From the NCBI RefSeq assembly GCF_019131995.1, contig NZ_JAHONA010000033.1, positions 1 to 21,578 of the forward strand: 21,578 bases of DNA. Direction: 5' to 3'. Positions within the stretch are counted from its first letter, which is position 1. Each line of letters starts with the position of its first letter. Below, one piece after another: positions 14,935-21,578 of the stretch. The notes under the pieces are model-generated. The model worked only from the letters and a program-made list of their open reading frames with translations. It did no database searches and was not told the DNA's origin. The stretch is from Collinsella aerofaciens. Its GTDB lineage: Bacteria; Actinomycetota; Coriobacteriia; Coriobacteriales; Coriobacteriaceae. Position numbers and translations under genes: made by a program.

Positions 14935-16368
14935 ATGGCTGTTATTAATGTGCTGCCTTCGGATGGGAAGGTCATTGACGAGGGTCCTGTTGGTTGCTCT
15001 GTTGATGTTTGCTGTGATGATTTCCGTCATCTCGATATTGGACTGCCGCCCGAGATTCTTCGTCTCAAGGTTGCCGGATATTTGACGCAGGCTGTTGCGG
15101 CTTGTGATCGTCTTTTGGGGCAGAATCCCGATCCCTCGCTTGCTGCCTGCGTTCGTGCCGAGCGGTATCGCATGCTTGAGACGCCGCTTCATTTTTCGGT
15201 GTCGCGCGATCGGGCTATTGCGATGATTCGCGAGGAGTGGCCTGAGTTTACCGAGGAGCAGTTTGACGATCTGATTGACCGTAAGCGTATTGACTGGCGC
15301 TTTATCGATGGCGAGCTGTTCGTTCTCGACAACTTCCTCGATTCGCTTCGCGTATATCCCAAAGAGGTCCCCGGCATGCGTCCCGATCCTACGGACGGAA
15401 TTGCACTGCGCAACGAGATGCTCAAGGAGATGGAGTCACAAAACGGATTGACTCGCGTTATTACGCTTAAGGCGTCCTTGTCTGTCCCCGGCGCTCTAGA
15501 GGGGGAGACCGTTCGCGCTTGGCTTCCCGTAGCCGCCACCTGCCGCCAACAGTCTCAGGTCGAGATTCTCGACATGACGCCGGAGGGTGCTGTTGCTCCC
15601 GCGAACGCTTCGGCGCGTACCGCCTCGTGGTCTTCTTCGAGTGAGCGCTCATTCTCGGTGACTTATCGTTATCACATCGATGCTGCTTATTGTGATGTCT
15701 ACGGTGGCACACTTCCGGTTCATCCGCGTATGGACGCGCCTCTGCCCGAGGATATTTCCGAGGACCGTCCGCACATTGCATTTACGCCGTATCTGCAGCA
15801 GCTGACGGCCAGCGTTGTTGGCGGACTCGAGGATCCGCTCGATCGCGCCCGTGCTATCTATGATTACCTGACGCAGTATATCGACTATCGCTATCAGCCG
15901 CCGTACTTGCTTTTGGGATCTATTGCCGATGACTGCGCGCATTCGCTCCGCGGCGATTGCGGCGTTATGGCGCTCACGTTTATCACCATGTGCCGTATCG
16001 CGGGCGTGCCTGCCCGTTGGCAGAGCGGCCTCTACGTTGCGCCCGATTCGGTGGGGTCGCACGACTGGGCAGAGTTCTATACGCCGCAGACCGGTTGGCT
16101 CAACGCCGACGTGTCATTTGGATCTTCTGCTCGCAGGATGGGGGAGGAGTGGCGCCGCCATCACTACTTTGGCAATCTCGACCCATGGCGTATGGTGGCC
16201 AACAATCGATTCCAGGCAGAGTTTGAGCCCTCTTTCGACGGCATGCGCGAGGACCCTTACGATAACCAGATGGGTGAGGCTTCGGTCGACGGTCGCGGAT
16301 GCCGTCAGCGCGAGATGCTACGCACGGTCGAACTCATCGAAATGCTCGAAGTTCCATTTTCGGACTAA
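14935..16368 (+). CDS. Transglutaminase-like domain protein
   Basis: This 477-residue protein has a transglutaminase-like (papain-fold) domain in its C-terminal third. The catalytic triad is readable: C342 in RGDCGVMALTF, H376 in GSHDWAEFY and D392 in WLNADVSFG. Such bacterial domains are often proteases, peptidases or amide-cleaving enzymes rather than cross-linkers. Residues about 170-260 look like the beta-rich domain often found ahead of the core. The first 160 residues are not recognised. No signal peptide or membrane segment is visible, so it is probably cytoplasmic. ATG 14935 has GGAG (14925-14928) 6 nt upstream; ATG 14899 would add 12 residues. The first part of the gene is more AT-rich and uses more T-ending codons than its neighbours. 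It is apparently monocistronic. Confidence 0.85.
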   Translation: MAVINVLPSDGKVIDEGPVGCSVDVCCDDFRHLDIGLPPEILRLKVAGYLTQAVAACDRLLGQNPDPSLAACVRAERYRMLETPLHFSVSRDRAIAMIREEWPEFTEEQFDDLIDRKRIDWRFIDGELFVLDNFLDSLRVYPKEVPGMRPDPTDGIALRNEMLKEMESQNGLTRVITLKASLSVPGALEGETVRAWLPVAATCRQQSQVEILDMTPEGAVAPANASARTASWSSSSERSFSVTYRYHIDAAYCDVYGGTLPVHPRMDAPLPEDISEDRPHIAFTPYLQQLTASVVGGLEDPLDRARAIYDYLTQYIDYRYQPPYLLLGSIADDCAHSLRGDCGVMALTFITMCRIAGVPARWQSGLYVAPDSVGSHDWAEFYTPQTGWLNADVSFGSSARRMGEEWRRHHYFGNLDPWRMVANNRFQAEFEPSFDGMREDPYDNQMGEASVDGRGCRQREMLRTVELIEMLEVPFSD

Positions 16369-16407
16369 TCGGTAGAAAGCTGTGATAAACTAACTCACGC
16401 ATTACGT

Positions 16408-16494
16408 GCCCGAGTGGCGGAATTGGCAGACGCAGTGGACTCAAAATCCACCGTTGGCAACAACGTGCGAGTTCGAGTCTCGCCTCGGGCACCA
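16408..16494 (+). tRNA. tRNA-Leu (anticodon CAA)
   Basis: This is an 87-nt class II tRNA including an encoded CCA. The acceptor stem pairs GCCCGAG (16408-16414) with CTCGGGC (16484-16490). The anticodon stem GTGGA/TCCAC (16435-16439 with 16447-16451) encloses the loop CTCAAAA, giving anticodon CAA at 16442-16444, which reads UUG leucine codons. A variable arm and the T arm with TTCGAGT follow. A possible extended -10 (TGTGATAAAC, 16381-16390) lies upstream. Confidence 0.95.
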
Positions 16495-16516
16495 TACATG
16501 CAAGTGAGCGTTCGAG

Positions 16517-16537
16517 GGGGGTTGCGGCCCCCTTTTT
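16517..16537 (+). terminator. Terminator of tRNA-Leu
   Basis: GGGGG (16517-16521) pairs with CCCCC (16528-16532) around TTGCGG, followed by TTTTT. It lies 22 nt after the CCA end. Confidence 0.75.
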
Positions 16538-16656
16538 CGTGCCGAACTCGCGTGAGCGCGCGAAGCGTTAAGCAAACAGGCCTGTGGCCTGTTTGTAGCG
16601 GAGCGTGGCGAGGGCGCCGCGCGCCCGAAGCCCGGGGCTTCGCGAAGCGAAGGCCC
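16538..16656. repeat. Palindrome-rich insert between the tRNA 3'-end repeats
   Basis: Two perfect palindromes dominate: CAAACAGGCC/GGCCTGTTTG (16573-16582 with 16586-16595, loop TGT) and CGAAGCCC/GGGCTTCG (16626-16633 with 16635-16642), the latter overlapping CTTCGCGAAG (16638-16647). CGCGAAGCG occurs near both ends. No plausible gene was seen. The pattern is like REP/BIME-type non-coding repeats. Confidence 0.55.
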
Positions 16657-16699
16657 TTCGAGTCTCGCCTCGGGCACCATACATGCACCTGCGCTTCAA

Positions 16700-16720
16700 G
16701 GGGGTTGCGGCCCCCTTTTT
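16700..16720 (+). terminator. Second copy of the tRNA-Leu terminator
   Basis: GGGGG (16700-16704), loop TTGCGG, CCCCC (16711-16715) and TTTTT reproduce the stem, loop and T-run of the terminator at 16517-16537. It may still block read-through into the infC leader. Confidence 0.7.
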
Positions 16721-16879
16721 CGTGTACGTAATGTGATAACGCGCTGTACGTGTTATTATTTGCAAGGCGTTGTTCCCGCAATGCCCTAAAGAGGAACCCG
16801 AGGGTTCCCACCTTTTGGCGCCAATGAGCAGCTGACTGGTCATACAACTTAGATTCCCTTCCTCAAATCGAGGAACTCT

Positions 16880-16936
16880 ATGTGTACGACCTGGTTGCTG
16901 AGAAGCGCCGGGTTATTTTTTTATGAATGGAGGTAG
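16880..16936 (+). CDS. Short ORF across the infC attenuator (hypothetical leader peptide)
   Basis: ATG 16880 opens an 18-codon frame (MCTTWLLRSAGL then FFYEWR) ending at TAG 16934-16936, five bases before the proposed infC start. CGAGGA (16869-16874) is 5 nt upstream. The frame runs straight through the terminator hairpin, so ribosome occupancy would affect folding. It could equally be chance in a non-coding leader. Confidence 0.25.
   Translation: MCTTWLLRSAGLFFYEWR
16888..16922 (+). terminator. Attenuator hairpin in the infC leader
   Basis: ACCTGG (16889-16894) pairs with CCGGGT (16908-16913), with an inner GCT/AGC stem capped by GAGA. A run of seven T residues follows (16916-16922). It ends just before the infC Shine-Dalgarno, where it must be bypassed for the operon to be expressed. 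Confidence 0.65.
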
Positions 16937-16941
16937 GGAAA

Positions 16942-17496
16942 ATAGCTAAGTCTGATGACACCCGCATCAACGACGAGATTACTGCATCTTCGTGCCGTTT
17001 GATTGGCGTCGATGGCTCTCAGCTCGGCCTGTTCGCCATCCGCGATGCCCAGCGTGTCGCCGACGATCAGGGTCTCGACCTGGTCGAGATCGCTCCCAAC
17101 GCGGAGCCGCCGGTCTGCAAGGTCATGGACTACGGTAAGTTCAAGTACCAGCAGGCCATGAAGGCCAAGGCTGCTCGTAAGAACCAGTCCAAGGTCGAGG
17201 TCAAGGAAATGAAGTTCCGACCCAAGATCGACGTTGGCGACTACGAGACCAAGAAGGGCCACGTTCTGCGTTTCCTCAAGAAGGGCGCACGCGTTAAGAT
17301 CACCATCATGTTCCGCGGCCGTGAGATGGCTCACCCGGAGCAGGGCCTTAACGTTCTCGAGCGTCTCGCCGAGGATCTCAAGCCTTACGCTACGGTCGAG
17401 TCTAAGCCTAAGATGGAAGGCCGTAACATGCTTATGCTGCTCGCCCCGATTAAGGGCGCCTTCGATGAGGATAAAGCGGCAAGCGATACCAAGTAA
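16942..17496 (+). CDS. infC: Translation initiation factor IF-3 (probable AUA start)
   Basis: IF-3 binds the 30S subunit and enforces correct start-codon and initiator-tRNA choice. The 184-residue protein has the N-domain (RINDEI, then QGLDLVEIAPNAEPPVCKVM with DYGKFKYQ), a lysine-rich linker, and the C-domain (KEMKFRPKIDVGDY, VKITIMFRGREMAHPE). The start is placed at ATA 16942, because GGAGG (16929-16933) is then 8 nt upstream and the protein begins (M)AKSDDTRINDE like other IF-3s. The in-frame ATG at 16927 overlaps that ribosome site and has only T-rich sequence before it. infC is known to use rare start codons (AUU in E. coli), which IF-3 discriminates against for autoregulation. It heads infC-rpmI-rplT. 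Confidence 0.93.
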   Translation: MAKSDDTRINDEITASSCRLIGVDGSQLGLFAIRDAQRVADDQGLDLVEIAPNAEPPVCKVMDYGKFKYQQAMKAKAARKNQSKVEVKEMKFRPKIDVGDYETKKGHVLRFLKKGARVKITIMFRGREMAHPEQGLNVLERLAEDLKPYATVESKPKMEGRNMLMLLAPIKGAFDEDKAASDTK

Positions 17497-17528
17497 CTAG
17501 TGTTCTGTAACCGATTAAGGAGTATTTC

Positions 17529-17720
17529 ATGCCTAAGATGAAGTCCCACAGCGGCACCAAGAAGCGTTTCCGCAAGACTGGCACCGGCAAGCTTATGCGC
17601 GCCAAGGCTTTCAAGAGCCACATCCTGAGCAAGAAGTCCACCAAGCGTAAGCGTGGCTTCCGTCAGGAGACCGAGATCGCCGCTGCCGACCGCAAGGTCA
17701 TCAAGTCGCGTCTCGCCTAA
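17529..17720 (+). CDS. rpmI: 50S ribosomal protein L35
   Basis: This is a 63-residue, very basic protein with the L35 pattern: [20 protein letters not shown] at the N-terminus and [15 protein letters not shown] in the middle. L35 is a small component of the large ribosomal subunit; length is normal (about 64-66). AAGGAG (17517-17522) is 6 nt before the ATG. It lies 32 nt after infC and 46 nt before rplT, the conserved order of this operon. Confidence 0.97.
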   Translation: MPKMKSHSGTKKRFRKTGTGKLMRAKAFKSHILSKKSTKRKRGFRQETEIAAADRKVIKSRLA

Positions 17721-17766
17721 GTTCGCGTTCCCGTTTTTCGTTTTACAGTCTAGGAGTTGATAGAAC

Positions 17767-18126
17767 ATGGCACGTATTAAGCGCGCTGTTGCCGCCAAGA
17801 AGAAGCGCCGTACCGTTATGCACCGTGCGAAGGGTTACTACGGTGCCGCTTCGCGTACTTACAAGCATGCTAAAGAGCAGGTCCAGCACTCTCTGCAGTA
17901 TCAGTATCGTGATCGCCGCAATAAGAAGCGCGAGATCCGTTCTCTCTGGATCACTCGTATCAACGCTGCTGCTCGTCTGAACGACATCTCTTACTCTCAG
18001 TTCATGCACGGCCTGAAGGTTGCCGGCATCGAGCTCGACCGCAAGGTCCTGGCTCAGATGGCTTACGAGGACATCGAGTCCTTCAACGAGCTGGCTACCA
18101 TCGCCAAGAAGGCTCTCGAGGCCTAA
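17767..18126 (+). CDS. rplT: 50S ribosomal protein L20
   Basis: This 119-residue protein is L20, which binds 23S rRNA early in large-subunit assembly and, in several bacteria, represses its own infC-rpmI-rplT operon. The family opening ARIKRAVAAKKKRRTVMHRA, the AKGYYGAASRTYKHAKEQV segment, RDRRNKKREIRSLWITRINAA, and the C-terminal MAYEDIESFNELA are all present. The length is normal. AGGAGTTGATAG precedes the ATG. It is the last gene of the operon and is followed by a clear terminator. Confidence 0.97.
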   Translation: MARIKRAVAAKKKRRTVMHRAKGYYGAASRTYKHAKEQVQHSLQYQYRDRRNKKREIRSLWITRINAAARLNDISYSQFMHGLKVAGIELDRKVLAQMAYEDIESFNELATIAKKALEA

Positions 18127-18147
18127 TAGATTCTCTTGAATCGCTAG

Positions 18148-18185
18148 GGGAGTGTCGCGTTGTGCGCGGCGCTCCCTCTTTTTAT
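18148..18185 (+). terminator. Rho-independent terminator of infC-rpmI-rplT
   Basis: GGGAGTGTCGCG (18148-18159) pairs with CGCGGCGCTCCC (18165-18176) over 12 bp with two G-U pairs, loop TTGTG, followed by TCTTTTTAT. It isolates the ribosomal protein operon from the rRNA operon. Confidence 0.88.
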
Positions 18186-18196
18186 CTGAAGCGCGG

Positions 18197-18224
18197 TTTA
18201 CATTGCTAAAAGCGCGGGTAGATA
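18197..18224 (+). promoter_or_regulatory. Probable rRNA operon promoter
   Basis: TTTACA (18197-18202) and TAGATA (18219-18224) are spaced by 16 bp (17 if AGATAA is taken). The position, just after the rplT terminator and about 430 nt before 16S, suits an rrn promoter. A weaker second candidate is TATATA at 18317-18322. Confidence 0.6.
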
Positions 18225-18663
18225 AACACTTACAGGTGACCGATCTTTATATATCTCTTAACCGAAGGGTCATCATCTGATACGTGCAGTATTTCTGCAC
18301 CAGCCTTTCTATGACATATATAGGAAGCGATGTATTGTGTAGGACTTGTGAAGAGTGGAATTCCCGCCCACGGCGCCCCTCCGGTCTGGCAATATATCTC
18401 CTTGCCGCGCGGCCCGGTCGGACCGGACCAGCCGCGGGGCGTGCACCTTGAGAACCGGATACTGCGAGGATGGACACATCGAGTGTCGCATCCGGGCAGA
18501 CATCGAACCATTTGAAATGGTCTAACTTGGATTTGTTTTTCGCAAGGCCGCCGAGAGGCGGCCCCGAGAAATTCCTTTTCCTATCAAATAGAACCATATG
18601 AATCGAACGGAACCGATCAGCGATGGACTGAGAGGACCGGACGGGCTCGAAGCCCATTTATTT
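18225..18663 (+). promoter_or_regulatory. rRNA leader with boxA-like motif and hairpins
   Basis: No gene was seen in these 439 bases. The leader holds a GTGCAG/CTGCAC hairpin (18284-18300) and a boxA-like CCTTGAGAACC (18446-18456). Directly after comes a stem, GGATGGACAC with GTGTCGCATCC (18468-18493, one bulge). An ACCATT/AATGGT hairpin with a downstream T-run (18507-18540) and GGCCGCC/GGCGGCC (18546-18563) follow. The boxA-like core recurs in the 16S-23S spacer at 20293-20303, as expected for rrn antitermination signals. Confidence 0.55.
18636..18648 (+). other. 16S rRNA processing stem, 5' strand
   Basis: ACCGGACGGGCTC is the exact reverse complement of GAGCCCGTCCGGT at 20222-20234, which lies beyond the 16S 3' end. 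The 13-bp pairing would loop out the whole 16S and is the expected RNase III cleavage stem. Confidence 0.75.
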
Positions 18664-20571
<1,908 letters not shown>

Positions 20572-21578
20572 CCGCAAGATACCACGGGCGCACGGCGGAT
20601 GCCTTGGCACAGGGAGCCGATGAAGGACGCGGCAAGCTGCGATAATCCCCGGCGAGGAGCACACATCCTTCGACCCGGGGGTCTCCGAATGGGCGAACCC
20701 ATGCACAGCAGTGTGCATATCCCCCCGCTGAACACATAGGCGGGGGGAGGACAACCCGGGGAACTGAAACATCTAAGTACCCGGAGGAGAGGAAATCAAT
20801 CTCGAGACTCCCCGAGTAGCGGCGAGCGAAAGGGGACCGATGGCCAAACCGTCGAGCGGGCATACCCGGCAGGGGTTCCGCCGACGGGGTTGCAGGGCCG
20901 CGCATCCGGGGGCTGCCGCCCCCGGGCGCAGGTCCGGCTGGGGAGCGGAACGGCATGGGAGGGCCGGCCGCAGCGGGTGACAGCCCCGTACGCGAACCCA
21001 GACCGGACGGCGCGACGCGGTCCCTGAGTAGGGCCGGGCACGTGAAACCCGGTCCGAACCTGGGTGGACCACCATCCAAGCCTGAGTACTACCCTGTGAC
21101 CGATAGCGCACCAGTACCGTGAGGGAAAGGTGAAAAGCACCCCGGGAGGGGAGTGAAACAGTACCTGAAACCGTGCGCCCACGAGCAGTCGGAGCAACTT
21201 TCAGTTGTGACGGCGTGCCTTTTGTAGAATGAGCCAGCGAGTCGCTGGCGCGGGGCGAGGTTAACCGAAAGGGAGCCGGAGCGAAAGCGAGCCTTAACAG
21301 GGCGACTTGAGTCCCGCGCCGCGGACGCGAAGCCGGGTGAGCTATCCGTGGGCAGGCTGAAGCGGGGGTAAGACCCCGTGGAGGGCCGAACGCACGTCGG
21401 TTGAAAACGGCGGCGATGACCTGCGGATAGGGGTGAAAGGCCAATCAAACCCGGAGATATCTCGTTCTCCCCGAAATAGCTTTAGGGCTAGCGTCGCGCG
21501 TTCACCGCCGGAGGTAGAGCACCGGATGGACGAGGGGGCTTCGCCGCCTACCGAATCCAACCGAACTCCGAATGCCGG
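20572..21578 (+). rRNA. rrl: 23S ribosomal RNA (3' part outside window)
   Basis: The first roughly 1007 nt of large-subunit rRNA are present. The 5' end was placed 20 nt before ACGGCGGATGCC, the counterpart of ACGGTGGATGCC in E. coli and B. subtilis. Further landmarks are GATGAAGGACG, the AGTAGCGGCGAGCGAA block near 20815, GTACCGTGAGGGAAAGGTGAAAAG near 21114 written here only as its position, and the AATAGCTTTAGGGCTAG segment near 21475. The sequence runs off the right edge with no break. Confidence 0.96.

Larger units (their letters stand above)
16472..16687. repeat. Direct repeat of the tRNA-Leu 3' end
   Basis: A 31-nt block covering the T-loop, acceptor 3' strand, CCA and 8 nt beyond (16472-16502) is repeated exactly at 16657-16687. 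After a short diverged stretch, the terminator sequence is repeated too (16517-16537 and 16700-16720). The second copy lacks the rest of the tRNA, so it is a fragment. The layout resembles the attachment-site repeats left by tRNA-targeting integrative elements, but only about 154 bp separate the copies. Confidence 0.85.
16735..16941 (+). promoter_or_regulatory. infC-rpmI-rplT promoter and structured leader
   Basis: TATTAT with an extended TGT (16751-16759) is a likely -10; GATAAC (16735-16740) is an alternative. The leader of about 170 nt that follows contains GGAACC/GGTTCC with a CGAG loop (near 16793-16808), the palindrome TTGGCGCCAA (16815-16824) and a terminator just before infC. UUGGCGC from the palindrome can pair with GCGCCGG of the terminator 3' arm, giving a candidate antiterminator. 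This matches the layout of L20-controlled infC leaders in Gram-positive bacteria. L20 binding is inference. Confidence 0.55.

Noticed and set aside
16620..16680. A second complete tRNA ending at 16679
   Set aside because: Only the sequence from the T-loop onward matches; the T-stem 5' strand, anticodon arm and D arm are missing, so it is a 3' fragment.
16472..16720. CRISPR-like repeat array
   Set aside because: Only two copies exist and they derive from the tRNA 3' end and its terminator.

Overview
The window is a high-GC bacterial chromosome segment. The 16S rRNA gene and gene content point to the Coriobacteriia, most likely Collinsella. The 16S assignment comes from recognising the sequence, not from a search. 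The gene set is mostly housekeeping with little accessory DNA. No IS element, phage gene or CRISPR array was seen.

Positions 1-4180 hold a branched-chain amino acid ABC importer in the order binding protein (5'-truncated), livH, livM, livG, livF. Stem-loops lie between the binding protein and livH, and a strong terminator closes the operon. Positions 4178-4246 form a near-perfect long inverted repeat. It precedes a two-gene unit: cutC and a GalT/HIT-like DUF4931 protein. A convergent gene encodes a bile acid:sodium symporter-family membrane protein (5814-6812, minus strand).

Positions 6950-13522 read rightward. They hold a short leader ORF overlapping the start of recJ, then a recJ whose product is fused to a RecQ-like SF2 helicase (1095 aa), then a bifunctional (p)ppGpp synthetase/hydrolase, and finally an MBL-fold hydrolase behind a stem-loop. 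Class II fructose-bisphosphate aldolase follows with its own promoter (13717-14583). A cruciform-capable terminator and a diverged tandem repeat fill the gap before a transglutaminase-like protein (14935-16368).

tRNA-Leu(CAA) follows at 16408-16494. Its 3' end and terminator are repeated 185 bp downstream, enclosing a palindrome-rich insert. The infC-rpmI-rplT operon comes next. It has a leader with a Rho-independent attenuator and a probable AUA start codon for IF-3. After its terminator, an rRNA operon begins (promoter, boxA-like leader, 16S, spacer without tRNA, partial 23S) and runs off the right edge.

The strongest items for follow-up are the RecJ-helicase fusion, the infC AUA start with its leader, the tRNA 3'-end duplication, and the two palindromic repeat types at 4178 and 14604. 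No clearly new multi-gene system was found.
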